The notes beneath the pieces are model-generated. The model did no database searches. It was not told where the DNA came from and saw only the letters and a program-made list of their open reading frames with translations. The position numbers and the translations under genes are program-made. A stretch of DNA of 64,000 nucleotides from Chloroflexaceae bacterium (GTDB lineage Bacteria > Chloroflexota > Chloroflexia > Chloroflexales > Chloroflexaceae), in contig JANWYD010000002.1 in assembly GCA_025057155.1 (NCBI GenBank), positions 248,001 through 312,000 of the forward strand, given 5' to 3'. Below are positions 25,623-35,879 of the stretch, in pieces (the stretch's first letter is position 1; every line of letters begins with the position of its first letter).

Positions 25623-26873
25623 ATGAACGTTCTGCTGATCGGCTCTGGCGGCCGCGAGCACGCCCTCGCATGGAAAATGGCCCAGTCCCCCCATTTTACC
25701 CGGCTCCTCAGCGTCCCCGGCAACACCGGCACCGGGCAGTACGGCCAGAACGTCCCCTTTCCCCTGAGCGATTTTGACGCGATTGTGGATCTAGCGCAGC
25801 GTGAAGCGATTGATTTGGTAGTCGTCGGCCCGGATAATCCCCTCGCGGACGGTATCGTTGACGCCTTCAAGGCGGCAGGCATCCCCGCTTTTGGGCCGAC
25901 CGCGGCAGCGGCGCGCATTGAAAGCAGTAAATCGTTTGCCAAGGAGATTATGGCGGCCAGAGGCGTACCGACGGCGCAGGCGATGATCTTCGACTCTCCA
26001 GTCGAGGCTACAGCCTTTGTGCAACAGAGCGGGAAGCCCTGGGTGGTGAAGGCCGATGGCCTGGCGCTTGGCAAAGGTGTGGTGGTGCCCGACGATGTTG
26101 AAGGCGCCATTGCGGCGATCGCGCGTCTCTCCGCTACCCGCGCCGGCAGACGCCTGCTGCTCGAAGAACGGCTCGAAGGGCGCGAACTCTCGGTCCACGC
26201 CCTTTGCGATGGCGAACACCTCCTGGTGTTACCCACCGCTCGCGACCACAAGCGGTTTGGCGAGGGCGACACCGGCCCCAACACCGGCGGCATGGGCGTG
26301 ATCGCTCCAGTGGATGAGGTGACCCCCGCCATGCTTGACCGGATTGTCACCACCTGCATGCAACCGGTGGTGGATGAACTGGCCGCTCGTGGCACGCCCT
26401 TTCGGGGGCTGCTCTACGCCGGAGTCATCCTGACCCGTGACGGACCGAAGATCCTGGAGTTCAACGCCCGTTTTGGCGACCCGGAAGCGCAGGCGATCCT
26501 GCCTCTGCTCGAAGGCGATGTGCTGGAAGTCTTCTATGACTGCGCCGTGGGCCAGCTCCATCCCGAGAAGCTCCGCAAGCGCAAGGGCTATGCCGTCTGC
26601 GTGGTGCTCTGCGCCCAGGGCTACCCGGGCAAGCCCCGCGTGGGCGACCCGATCCGCGGGGTCGAAGCCATAGATGACGATCAGGTGCTGATCTTCCACG
26701 CAGGCACGGCCATCGGCCCTGCCGGCCTTTGCACCGCCGGAGGGCGCGTCATCGGCGTCACCGGACTCGGCGCAACTCTGGCGCGGGCGCGAGCGCGCGC
26801 TTACGAGGTCGCCGAGCGGGTGGCCTTTGAAGGCAAATATTTCCGCAGAGACATTGGCAAGGAGAGCGGGTGA
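25623..26873 (+). CDS. purD: Phosphoribosylamine-glycine ligase (GARS)
   Basis: A 416-residue ATP-grasp ligase that joins glycine to 5-phosphoribosylamine in de novo purine synthesis. It begins MNVLLIGSGGREHALAWKMA, has the PDNPLADGIVDAFKAAGIPA region, KPWVVKADGLALGKGVVV (ATP-grasp), and HKRFGEGDTGPNTGGMGVI near residue 205. EFNARFGDPEAQ gives the metal-binding Glu/Asn. The start at 25623 is fixed by the invariant N-terminus. It is followed 233 bases later by purN, the next enzyme of the pathway. Confidence 0.97.
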   Translation: MNVLLIGSGGREHALAWKMAQSPHFTRLLSVPGNTGTGQYGQNVPFPLSDFDAIVDLAQREAIDLVVVGPDNPLADGIVDAFKAAGIPAFGPTAAAARIESSKSFAKEIMAARGVPTAQAMIFDSPVEATAFVQQSGKPWVVKADGLALGKGVVVPDDVEGAIAAIARLSATRAGRRLLLEERLEGRELSVHALCDGEHLLVLPTARDHKRFGEGDTGPNTGGMGVIAPVDEVTPAMLDRIVTTCMQPVVDELAARGTPFRGLLYAGVILTRDGPKILEFNARFGDPEAQAILPLLEGDVLEVFYDCAVGQLHPEKLRKRKGYAVCVVLCAQGYPGKPRVGDPIRGVEAIDDDQVLIFHAGTAIGPAGLCTAGGRVIGVTGLGATLARARARAYEVAERVAFEGKYFRRDIGKESG

Positions 26874-27106
26874 GGGGGGCTGTTCTGGTCGGGGCGTGTA
26901 ACGGCGAAGTCCTCACCAACCATCGATCACCGCCAGCTTGTTAGACTAACAGATTCTCGATAGTGTTTACATCTGCCGAACACGTTCACACCGTAGATGG
27001 CGCGGAGAGACGTGAAGGGCGTCAAAAAACTCTACGCTCCTCTGCGTGTTCTGCGGTGATCGGAATACATACAGGTTCTGAAGTCCCCATCGGGCAAGGT
27101 GCAACA

Positions 27107-27766
27107 ATGTATCGGGTTGCCGTGCTGCTGAGCGGCTCCGGCTCCAATCTCCAGGCATTGCTAGATGCCGAGGCCGCCGGGGCGCTTGAAGCCGAGGTAG
27201 TGCTTGTCGTCAGCGATCGCGCCGACGCCTTCGGCCTGCAGCGCGCCCTGGCCCGCCGGGTTGCCGCTGCGTACGTGCCGCTGCCCGCCACGCCCCGAGG
27301 CGCTGATCGCGCCGCCGTGCGCACGGCGTGGGAACGACGCCTCGCCGACGTGGTGGCGGCCTTCGCGCCTGACCTGGTGGTGCTTGCAGGTTTCATGCGC
27401 ATTCTCTCCCCCGCCTTCCTGGATCGCTTTCCCAACCGGGTGATCAACCAGCACCCCGCCCTGCTCCCCGATGACGGCGGCGACACCTACGTGACCAGCA
27501 CGGGGCTGGTCATCCCCGCGCTACGGGGCGCCCACGTAGTTGCCGAGGCCCTGGAACGGGGTCTGCCTATCACCGGCTGCACCATCCACCGCGTTACCCC
27601 GCGGGTGGACGACGGCCCGGTCCTGGCGCGCGCCGAGGTGCCGGTGCTGCCTGGCGACACCCCCGAAACGCTTCACGAACGCATCAAGGTCGAAGAACAT
27701 CGCCTGATCGTCGCGGTGGTGCGCAGCCTGGCCCTGGAACACGTCGGTTTGCGACAACCGATGTAG
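27107..27766 (+). CDS. purN: Phosphoribosylglycinamide formyltransferase
   Basis: A 219-residue folate-dependent GAR transformylase. It has MYRVAVLLSGSGSNLQALLD, LVVLAGFMRILSPAFLDRFP, and the catalytic N-x-H...D set in INQHPALLP (His) and RVDDGPVLARAEVPV (Asp). The conserved HSLLP region reads QHPALLPDDGGD, a small variation within the family. ATG 27107 is chosen because homology begins there, with AAGGTG 6 bases upstream. It acts one step after PurD, so the two genes are probably coregulated despite a 233-base gap. A hairpin follows 7 bases after the stop. Confidence 0.95.
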   Translation: MYRVAVLLSGSGSNLQALLDAEAAGALEAEVVLVVSDRADAFGLQRALARRVAAAYVPLPATPRGADRAAVRTAWERRLADVVAAFAPDLVVLAGFMRILSPAFLDRFPNRVINQHPALLPDDGGDTYVTSTGLVIPALRGAHVVAEALERGLPITGCTIHRVTPRVDDGPVLARAEVPVLPGDTPETLHERIKVEEHRLIVAVVRSLALEHVGLRQPM

Positions 27767-27772
27767 CCCACA

Positions 27773-27797
27773 CGTGGGAAACGCGGGTTTCCGCACG
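27773..27797 (+). terminator. Hairpin after purN
   Basis: CGTG-GGAAAC pairs with GTTTCC-(G)-CACG around the loop GCGG, a 10-bp stem with one bulge starting 7 bases after the purN stop. No U-tract follows. Confidence 0.5.
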
Positions 27798-28003
27798 CTC
27801 CTGCCGCTGATGAGGGTCGTCAGGCCCCAGTCGCACTCCCTGCGCCCCTCCGGCAACTGGCGCCGGCGCGAGCGCCTGCTAGTATAAAACCTTCGGTAGG
27901 GACCGGAAGAGCAAGGCCCTCTCAGAGAACTACGGGATGCGCTGCATGTTCGGTTAGCCTCTCCGTGGCGCTTTCCTGGCGTGACCGATAGGCGAGCGTC
28001 ATA

Positions 28004-28012
28004 TGCTATAAT
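28004..28012 (+). promoter_or_regulatory. Extended -10 promoter of the adenine methylase gene
   Basis: TGCTATAAT is an extended -10 element about 70 bases before GTG 28083. The -35 region is weak, as is common with extended -10 promoters. Confidence 0.55.
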
Positions 28013-28082
28013 CCTGCTTCAGTATCGCTTGTTGCTCAGGCTGGCGTGATGGTATGCCGGCCCGGGGCACGGGGAGCTTACG

Positions 28083-28949
28083 GTGCCTGCGCGTCCATTC
28101 TTGAAGTGGGCTGGCGGAAAGGGCCAGCTCTTACCGGAGTTGACCCTGCGTTTGCCCGCGCAGTTCCAGCGCTACCATGAACCGTTTGTCGGCGGCGGGG
28201 CGCTCTTCTTTCACCTGTGGAACAGTGGCCGGCTGCGCCATTCGGCGGTGCTGAGCGACTCCAACCCCGAGTTGATCGCCTGTTACGAGGCCGTGCGCGA
28301 CGAGGTTGAAGATCTGATCGAGCTTTTGCTCAAGTTGCGCCCTCATTTTAGTGATCGAGAGTTCTTTTACGAGATCCGCGGATGGGACCGGCGCCCTGAC
28401 TTCCAGCAGCGGCCGCGCGTAGAGCGGGCCGCGCGCACGATTTTCCTGAACCGCACCTGTTATAATGGATTGTACCGGCTTAACAACCGCGGCCAGTTCA
28501 ATGCCCCCTTTGGCGATTACCGCAACCCGCTGATTGTCGATCCCGACAATATGCGTGAAGCAAGTCGCGCCCTGCAGCATGTAGATCTCTTCGTAAGCGA
28601 CTTCAGCGCCGTGCTGCAGCGCGCTCAGCCAGGCGACTTTGTCTACTTTGATCCGCCCTACGTTCCCCTCAGCACCACCGCCTCCTTCACCGCCTACACC
28701 CACGAAGGCTTTTCTGAAGCCGAGCAGCGTCGCCTGGCCGACGTGTTTCTCGCTCTGGCCGCACGGGGTTGCTTCGTCATGCTGAGCAATTCTTATACCG
28801 AGCTTGCCTGTTCCCTCTACGCCGGGCAGCCCGTTCATCACGCTGTTCCAGCCAGCCGGAAGATCAACTGCGATGGGCGGAAGCGCGGGGCCGTTGCTGA
28901 ACTGATTGTTTGCAGCTACGAACCGGCCGCAATGGCCTCGTCGGTGTAG
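28083..28949 (+). CDS. D12-class adenine-specific DNA methyltransferase (Dam-like)
   Basis: A 288-residue N6-adenine methylase of the alpha/D12 class. The SAM motif FLKWAGGKGQLLPEL is at residues 6-20, followed by YHEPFVGGGALFFHLW. NRTCYNGLYRLNNRGQFNAP is typical of Dam/DpnM, and the catalytic DPPY is D190-Y193 in FVYFDPPYVPLS. The start is GTG 28083 with GGGGAGC upstream; family homology begins within six residues. No restriction nuclease is adjacent, so this looks like a solitary methylase, perhaps for GATC or a related site. The recognition sequence cannot be read from the protein. A textbook terminator follows at 29060. Confidence 0.92.
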   Translation: MPARPFLKWAGGKGQLLPELTLRLPAQFQRYHEPFVGGGALFFHLWNSGRLRHSAVLSDSNPELIACYEAVRDEVEDLIELLLKLRPHFSDREFFYEIRGWDRRPDFQQRPRVERAARTIFLNRTCYNGLYRLNNRGQFNAPFGDYRNPLIVDPDNMREASRALQHVDLFVSDFSAVLQRAQPGDFVYFDPPYVPLSTTASFTAYTHEGFSEAEQRRLADVFLALAARGCFVMLSNSYTELACSLYAGQPVHHAVPASRKINCDGRKRGAVAELIVCSYEPAAMASSV

Positions 28950-29059
28950 CACTTGGTGATGACGTCTTGTTCATCAGGGTGGTTTCTTGGTCTTAGGCCT
29001 CTGCCGCCCACGTTGATTACAGTTTATTCATTTTAATAACGCTCGACGCCTGTGATGAG

Positions 29060-29092
29060 ATCCCATTCCAGCGCGCTGGAATGGGATTTTTT
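29060..29092 (+). terminator. Rho-independent terminator after the methylase gene
   Basis: A perfect 28-base palindrome (29060-29087; arm ATCCCATTCCAG, loop GCGC) is followed at once by a T-run. This is the clearest intrinsic terminator in the window. Confidence 0.9.
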
Positions 29093-29160
29093 ATTCTTTG
29101 CAAGATCATGGGCGTAGTTTTTTGATTTTATTTTCACCTCTGCAGCTTACACTTTTTTGC

Positions 29161-29189
29161 TTGCAACTGTCGTAGATAACTGCTATACT
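29161..29189 (+). promoter_or_regulatory. Strong sigma-70 promoter in the long gap before the dehydratase gene
   Basis: TTGCAA (29161-29166), a 17-base spacer and an extended -10 TGC-TATACT (TATACT 29184-29189). The predicted start is near 29196, giving a leader of about 590 bases to ATG 29786 or a separate small RNA. Confidence 0.7.
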
Positions 29190-29219
29190 AAGCTTGCCTC
29201 GCACATCTTGGATCTGTAA

Positions 29220-29269
29220 TTCGGCGTAAAAAACCATGTTTCAAACCTGGCTCCAGGTTGACCGCCGAA
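29220..29269 (+). ncRNA. Candidate structured leader RNA: nested stems
   Basis: The outer stem TTCGGCG (29220-29226) / CGCCGAA (29263-29269) encloses an inner hairpin AACCTGG (29244-29250) / CCAGGTT (29253-29259). It begins about 24 bases after the predicted transcription start. No known riboswitch family is recognised. The call rests on complementarity only. Confidence 0.35.
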
Positions 29270-29485
29270 ATCCTTGTTCATCCATCTCGGTGTCTTAATG
29301 AATAATGCCGGTCTTGATTTTGTATGATGGATTTCTCTTTGAGAGGCTTTCTGCCTCGCCGGACCTGTGCATTCCATTTCCGATGAGCTCCTGAGCAGGC
29401 GAGTTAGGTGCGCCATTCAACCCGTATGCGTAGTGTTGTCCACTACCTGAGGAGTATAGGATTGAGCATGCAACTATAAAGTGCG

Positions 29486-29515
29486 GAGCGGAATGTGTTG
29501 CCGCACATTCCGCTC
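29486..29515 (+). repeat. 12-bp perfect hairpin in the long leader
   Basis: GAGCGGAATGTG (29486-29497) and CACATTCCGCTC (29504-29515) pair perfectly around TTGCCG. No U-tract follows. It may terminate a short RNA from the 29161 promoter or form part of a regulatory leader. Confidence 0.45.
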
Positions 29516-29785
29516 GTAACCACCGCACGATAATTCCAATGCCGGGCAGCAAAGGAACGGTGCCTGGTGGTCGCCTCAGTATACCTCATCTCAACCCTCT
29601 ACGCCAGAAGCGACCGGCAGGCGGCAGAACGGAAATCCTCATCCATACGCCATGTGCTTCAACGGGCCGTTGTAAGCAGTCCGTCACGGCTGAATTGCCG
29701 CGGGGATACGCTGACAGGTGCGTTCAACCATCCTTCCTGCGGGTCTGAGCCGCGCAATTGAGCCAACTAAGGGGGGTCGCTTTCT

Positions 29786-31717
<1,932 letters not shown>

Positions 31718-31766
31718 AAGAACAGCCGGCGCTCCCCCGGCGTCCCCTCACTCCTGTGATCTGCGA

Positions 31767-31795
31767 ACCTCACAGATTTTGCGAACCTGTGAGGT
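31767..31795 (+). terminator. Hairpin after the dehydratase gene
   Basis: A perfect 9-bp stem ACCTCACAG (31767-31775) / CTGTGAGGT (31787-31795) starts 50 bases after the stop. A TGCGAACCT direct repeat overlaps both arms. Confidence 0.45.
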
Positions 31796-31804
31796 CTGCG
31801 TTAT

Positions 31805-31833
31805 TTGACGGGCGCCGCCAGCGCCCGTATAAT
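31805..31833 (+). promoter_or_regulatory. Consensus sigma-70 promoter of the LOG-like gene
   Basis: TTGACG (31805-31810), a 17-base spacer and a perfect TATAAT (31828-31833), with the start near 31840, 64 bases before ATG 31904. Confidence 0.8.
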
Positions 31834-31903
31834 CAGGCAGGTCTGATCCGAAGCACGGCAACGGCTGGTTCAGGCAGTGTAGCCTGTCTATCCTTTTCCC
31901 CTG

Positions 31904-32455
31904 ATGTCAGAACACATCTCCGAGCCAGGTATGCCCCGCGCGCCTCGCGCGCCAGTGATCGCCGTGTGCGGCAGTGGTGTCGAGAACGAGCGTCTGAACA
32001 CCCTGGCCGAAGTTGTTGGCGAACTGATCGCCCGGCGCGGCGCAGTGCTGGTGTGCGGGGGCCTTGGCGGCGTTATGGCCGCGGCATGCCGCGGTGCAGC
32101 GCGCGCGGGCGGCCTGACCGTTGGCATACTGCCCCAGGCTGACCCGGACGCGGCCAATCCCTATGTCACTCTCGCCATCGCCACGGGCATGGGCCAGGCG
32201 CGCAATGTGGTGCTGGTGCAGAGCGCCGACGCGGTCATCGCGATTGGCGGCGAGTACGGCACCCTGAGCGAAATTGCTCTGGCACGCAAGATGGGCCGGC
32301 CCGTGGTAGGGTTGATGACATGGGATCTCGGCGCGTCGCATCTGCACACAGTCGCCGGCCCCGAGGAGGCCGTTGAACACGCGCTGCGCCTGGCAGCCGA
32401 GGCGCGTGATGCCAGGCGTCGGCCCGGCAGCCCGTCACTCGCTCACGAGTCGTGA
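31904..32455 (+). CDS. LOG/TIGR00725-type Rossmann nucleotide-binding protein
   Basis: A 183-residue protein with the LOG-like fold. IAVCGSGVEN opens the domain at about residue 18, GGLGGVMAAACRGAARAGG gives the GGxxGxM motif, and GGEYGTLSEIALARKMGRPV replaces the canonical PGGxGTxxE of cytokinin-activating LOG enzymes. This wording fits the TIGR00725 subgroup (YvdD-related, SLOG superfamily), whose activity is not settled. It may bind a nucleotide or a nucleotide-sugar signal. The gene stands alone with its own promoter. Confidence 0.85.
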   Translation: MSEHISEPGMPRAPRAPVIAVCGSGVENERLNTLAEVVGELIARRGAVLVCGGLGGVMAAACRGAARAGGLTVGILPQADPDAANPYVTLAIATGMGQARNVVLVQSADAVIAIGGEYGTLSEIALARKMGRPVVGLMTWDLGASHLHTVAGPEEAVEHALRLAAEARDARRRPGSPSLAHES

Positions 32456-32610
32456 CAATCGTCATCGAACGGTAACAGTCGGATCAGCATCGTATCAGGA
32501 GCGTGTCAGCGCCCGCCACTAGAATCCAAAGCAAAGCCGATCCGAGCGCCGCGTCGCCCTGGTGATACTAGTCACGCGAGAACGTTGGAAAAGGGACGAT
32601 AGTTTCCCCC

Positions 32611-32646
32611 TGATCGGGAGGGTGTAGGTGATCGGGAGGGTGTAGG
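32611..32646 (+). repeat. 18-bp tandem duplication upstream of the glycosidase-like gene
   Basis: TGATCGGGAGGGTGTAGG occurs twice head to tail (32611-32628 and 32629-32646), about 46 bases before ATG 32692. It may be a duplicated regulator site or simple slippage. Confidence 0.6.
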
Positions 32647-32691
32647 CGCGCTACGATCTTCCAAGACGCTGACATCAAGCTGAGGAGAACT

Positions 32692-34491
32692 ATGAACATG
32701 GCCAGACGGATGCTAGTCCTTCTGCTGCTGGTCGCTACTCTGGCCACCCTGGTTGCCTGGCCGGCGCCCGGGGCGGCCCAGAGCCGGGTCGCCGACACGT
32801 TTCCTCCCTATCAGGCGCGTTTCTTCCCTGAGACCGGGCAGACCGCGGTCAACTGGTTCCTGGAGGCCTGGAAGAATACGCCCAACGCCCTCTTCGTGCT
32901 GGGTTACCCGATTTCGCAGCCCTTTATCGAAGAGAGCTTCACCAGCCCTGGCCAGTTCTACCGCGTGCAGTACTTTGAGCGGGCCGTGCTGGAGGAGCAT
33001 CCGGAGAACTTCGGTCAGCAAGGCAACCGCTACTACATCCTCGGGCGCCTGATGGGTACGCAACTGGCCAGGGGCCGCGAAAATGAGGAGCCGTTCCGTC
33101 CTGTTCCTAATCCCGGCGATGGCACGTGGTTCGCTGAGACCGGGCATACCCTCCGCAACAACCCGGCCCCCTTCCGCGATTTCTGGCTCAACAATGGCGG
33201 GCTGGCCACCTTCGGCTACCCCCTGAGCGAGCAGTTCCAGGAGGTGAACTCGCAGGACGGCCAGGTATACTGGGTGCAGTATTTCGAGCGCCAGCGCATG
33301 GAATGGCACCCCGAGCAACCCGATCCGCGCTACCGCATCCTCCTCGGCCTGCTGGGCAACGAGTACCGTGACCGTTTCCACCGTGACAATCCCGCCTTTC
33401 GCCCGCGGAGCGCCGCCGAGGCTCTGCCGCGTCCGTTCATCTATGGCTTCAATGCCCATCTCTATGGCCAGGGCACGCCGTGGCAGGATCGCAACCGGGT
33501 GCTGACGCTCTCGAAGAATGCCGGGATATTCTGGATCCGCCAGCAGATCCGCTGGCGCGATCTGCACGACCGCTCCGGAGCGATCTACTGGGCCGAACTT
33601 GACGATATTGTGAATGACGCAAGCCGTCAGGGGGTCAATCTGCTGATCAGCGTCGTCTCGGCGCCGGACTGGGCCGGCGGGCCGGGTATGCCCCGCCGCG
33701 AGAACTTCCGCGATTTCGGGTCGTTCATGGGCCAGATGGCCGCGCGTTATCGGGGTCGCGTCCAGGCCTACCAGATCTGGAACGAGCAGAACCGCGCCTG
33801 TGAAAACGGCGGCGACTGCGCTCGCGATGGCGGCGTCGGCGGGCGTGTGGCGAATGCCAACTACTATGTCGATCTGCTGGAGGTGGCATACCAGGCCATC
33901 AAGGCTGCCGATCCCTATGCGATTGTGGTCAGCGGCGCGCCCACGAGCACGGACACGAACCGCCAGGATATCGCCATCAGCGACCTGGAGTATATCCGCC
34001 AGATGGCGGTTAATCCGAAGTTCCGCAACAATGTGGATGCCATTGGCCTGCATCCCGGCGGCCATTACAATCCGCCCGATAGCCGCTGGCCGGAGCGACC
34101 CGGCCCGGGGCCAGGCTGGCGCACCAGCAATGAGTTTTATTTCCGCCGCATCGAAGACACGCGCAACATCCTGGTCGCCAACGGGATGGCCGACCGGCAG
34201 ATCTGGGTCACCGAGTTCGGCTGGGCCACGCGGAACAATACGCCAGGCTATGAGTACGGCAACAGCATCTCCTTCGAGACGCAGGCCGCCTGGTTGACGC
34301 GGGCGCTGGAGATCGGGCGCTACGAGTGGGCCCCGTGGGTGGGCGCGATGTTCATCTGGAACCTCAATTTCGCCATCCCCTGGCGCTACTATGGCAATGA
34401 GTTGCACGAACAGGCGTCCTTTGGCGTCCTGAACGGCGACTGGAGCCCGCGACCGGCCTTCAATGCCATTCAGGCCTTCCCCAAGCGGTAG
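32692..34491 (+). CDS. Secreted clan GH-A glycoside hydrolase-like protein with duplicated ETGH/FGYP modules
   Basis: A 599-residue exported protein. The signal peptide is at about 1-30 (MLVLLLLVATLATLVAWPAP, then AAQS). Two copies of a roughly 95-residue module follow: FFPETGQTAVNWFLEAW, LGYPISQPF, QYFERAVLEEHPE; then WFAETGHTLRNNP, FGYPLSEQF, QYFERQRMEWHPE. From about residue 245 there is a TIM-barrel glycosidase of clan GH-A type (GH39/PslG-like). The probable acid/base is E365 in QIWNEQN and the nucleophile E508 in WVTEFGWAT. The likely role is extracellular polysaccharide trimming or release. AGGAG lies just before ATG 32692. It is paralogous to the next gene. Confidence 0.85.
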   Translation: MNMARRMLVLLLLVATLATLVAWPAPGAAQSRVADTFPPYQARFFPETGQTAVNWFLEAWKNTPNALFVLGYPISQPFIEESFTSPGQFYRVQYFERAVLEEHPENFGQQGNRYYILGRLMGTQLARGRENEEPFRPVPNPGDGTWFAETGHTLRNNPAPFRDFWLNNGGLATFGYPLSEQFQEVNSQDGQVYWVQYFERQRMEWHPEQPDPRYRILLGLLGNEYRDRFHRDNPAFRPRSAAEALPRPFIYGFNAHLYGQGTPWQDRNRVLTLSKNAGIFWIRQQIRWRDLHDRSGAIYWAELDDIVNDASRQGVNLLISVVSAPDWAGGPGMPRRENFRDFGSFMGQMAARYRGRVQAYQIWNEQNRACENGGDCARDGGVGGRVANANYYVDLLEVAYQAIKAADPYAIVVSGAPTSTDTNRQDIAISDLEYIRQMAVNPKFRNNVDAIGLHPGGHYNPPDSRWPERPGPGPGWRTSNEFYFRRIEDTRNILVANGMADRQIWVTEFGWATRNNTPGYEYGNSISFETQAAWLTRALEIGRYEWAPWVGAMFIWNLNFAIPWRYYGNELHEQASFGVLNGDWSPRPAFNAIQAFPKR

Positions 34492-34545
34492 CGTCTCGTC
34501 GGGGCGCCCAGAATAACCGGCACTCCAGGGTTTAGCATACGGCGG

Positions 34546-34570
34546 CAGGAGGCGGGAACCCCGCCTCCTG
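34546..34570 (+). terminator. Strong hairpin between the two glycosidase paralogues
   Basis: An 11-bp stem CAGGAGGCGGG (34546-34556) / CCCGCCTCCTG (34560-34570) with a 3-base loop. It could attenuate transcription into the next gene. Confidence 0.55.
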
Positions 34571-34598
34571 TCCGTGCGTCCAATCAGGAGAGTGAACG

Positions 34599-35864
34599 AT
34601 GATCCTCAACCTCCAGCGTCATGCCCTGACCTTCGTGGCACTGACGCTCATGCTGGCGCTGGTCGCGTGTAGCGGCCCGGCCCGGCCCGGTCCCGACCAG
34701 CAAGTGAGCGCGACCACCTTGCCCGCGCCAACGGCTGCCCCTCAGCCGACAAACGTTCCGCCTGCCACTGCCGTTCCAGCTCCCACCCCCTCCGTGGTCG
34801 CCCCGGTCAATCCAGATTATCTTGAGTTCGGGGTCGTGGTGCATCTCTACTATACTGATCGGGCGCGCGTCATGCAGCTTGTGCAAAATGCCGGGTTCGA
34901 CTGGGTGCGCCAGCAGATCTACTGGCGCGATATTGAAGATCCTGAGAAAGGCATCTGGGCCTGGGACGAGATTGACCAGATTGTTGAGGCGGTCAATGCC
35001 TACAATCGCAAATTGCTGGTGAACGTGGTGCGTTCTCCGACATTCTATAGCGCCACCAATGGTCTGCCCGACGATCCCGAAACCTTTGCCAACTTTATGG
35101 CCGTGCTCGCCGAGCGCTACAAAGGACGTATTCACGCCTATGAGATCTGGAACGAGCCAAACCTGGCCCACGAGACCGGCGGCGTCATTCGTTCCGAAGA
35201 TGTCGGGCGCTACGTGGAGATGTTGAAACGCGCCTATGAACGCATCAAGGCGATTGACCCCGAAGCCCTGGTGCTGGCGGCGGCTTCATCTTCCACCGGG
35301 GTGACCAACGAGAGCATTGCCCTCTCCGATGAAGACTTCTACCGTACTATGTATACTTACAATGGCGGCGAAGTGCGCAACTACTTCGATATCCAGGCCG
35401 TACATCCTGGCGGCTCGGCCAATCCGCCTGATACCCTGTGGCCGGACAATCCAAGCACCGCCCAGGGTTGGACCGACCACCCCACCTTCTACTTCCGACA
35501 CGTGGAGAATGTGCGCCGGTGGATGGAAGAGTACGGGATGGGCGATAAGGAGATCTGGATCACCGAGTATGGCTGGGCTACGGCCAACAATACGCCCGGT
35601 TACGAGTTTGGCAATCAGGTGAGCTTCGAGCAACAGGCCGAATACATCACCGGGGCTATTCGCCGCGCGTATGAGTTGTATCCCTGGGTCGGCAATATGT
35701 TCCTCTGGAACATGAACTTCGCTGTCACCAAGGCTGAAAACGGCCTCGATACCATGCACGAGCAGGCTTCCTTCGGCATCCTGAATCCCGATTGGAGCCC
35801 CCGTCCCTCCTATCTGGCGGTGCAGTCCCTGATTGCGGAGTTGAAGCAGAAGCAAGGACGGTAA
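34599..35864 (+). CDS. Clan GH-A glycoside hydrolase-like lipoprotein
   Basis: A 421-residue lipoprotein. The signal TLMLALVAC-SG ends in a lipobox cysteine near residue 25 and is followed by a Pro/Thr linker. The barrel matches the preceding protein almost motif for motif: DWVRQQIYWRDIEDPEKG, YEIWNEPNLAHETGG (acid/base E186), AVHPGGSANPPD, and WITEYGWATANNTPGY (nucleophile E323). It lacks the ETGH/FGYP modules. It is probably anchored on the outer face of the membrane, where it may cut or process the exopolysaccharide made by the 41-59 kb locus, as PslG does for Psl. The substrate is not known. Good ribosome site AGGAG before ATG 34599. Confidence 0.85.
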   Translation: MILNLQRHALTFVALTLMLALVACSGPARPGPDQQVSATTLPAPTAAPQPTNVPPATAVPAPTPSVVAPVNPDYLEFGVVVHLYYTDRARVMQLVQNAGFDWVRQQIYWRDIEDPEKGIWAWDEIDQIVEAVNAYNRKLLVNVVRSPTFYSATNGLPDDPETFANFMAVLAERYKGRIHAYEIWNEPNLAHETGGVIRSEDVGRYVEMLKRAYERIKAIDPEALVLAAASSSTGVTNESIALSDEDFYRTMYTYNGGEVRNYFDIQAVHPGGSANPPDTLWPDNPSTAQGWTDHPTFYFRHVENVRRWMEEYGMGDKEIWITEYGWATANNTPGYEFGNQVSFEQQAEYITGAIRRAYELYPWVGNMFLWNMNFAVTKAENGLDTMHEQASFGILNPDWSPRPSYLAVQSLIAELKQKQGR

Positions 35865-35879
35865 GGCACTGACTGGAAG

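Larger units (their letters stand above)
27767..28082. other. 316-base intergenic region between purN and the methylase gene
   Basis: It holds a terminator-like hairpin just after purN (27773-27797) and an extended -10 promoter (28004-28012) before the methylase gene. I see no gene in the middle. Confidence 0.5.
28950..29785. other. 836-base non-coding region: terminator, promoter and structured leader
   Basis: No convincing gene is present; short frames here lack ribosome sites and coding bias. In order it holds the methylase terminator (29060-29092), a consensus promoter (29161-29189), nested stems (29220-29269) and a 12-bp hairpin (29486-29515). A further approximately 270 bases without recognisable content leads to the dehydratase gene. 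The composition is more AT-rich than the surroundings between 29090 and 29480. Confidence 0.6.

Noticed and set aside
29183-29416. Possible small minus-strand gene in the long intergenic region
   Set aside because: No ribosome site, no recognisable domain, and it overlaps a promoter and nested stems on the plus strand.
32713-34407. 564-codon antisense frame over the secreted glycosidase gene
   Set aside because: The plus-strand gene has a signal peptide and both catalytic motifs. The antisense product has none.
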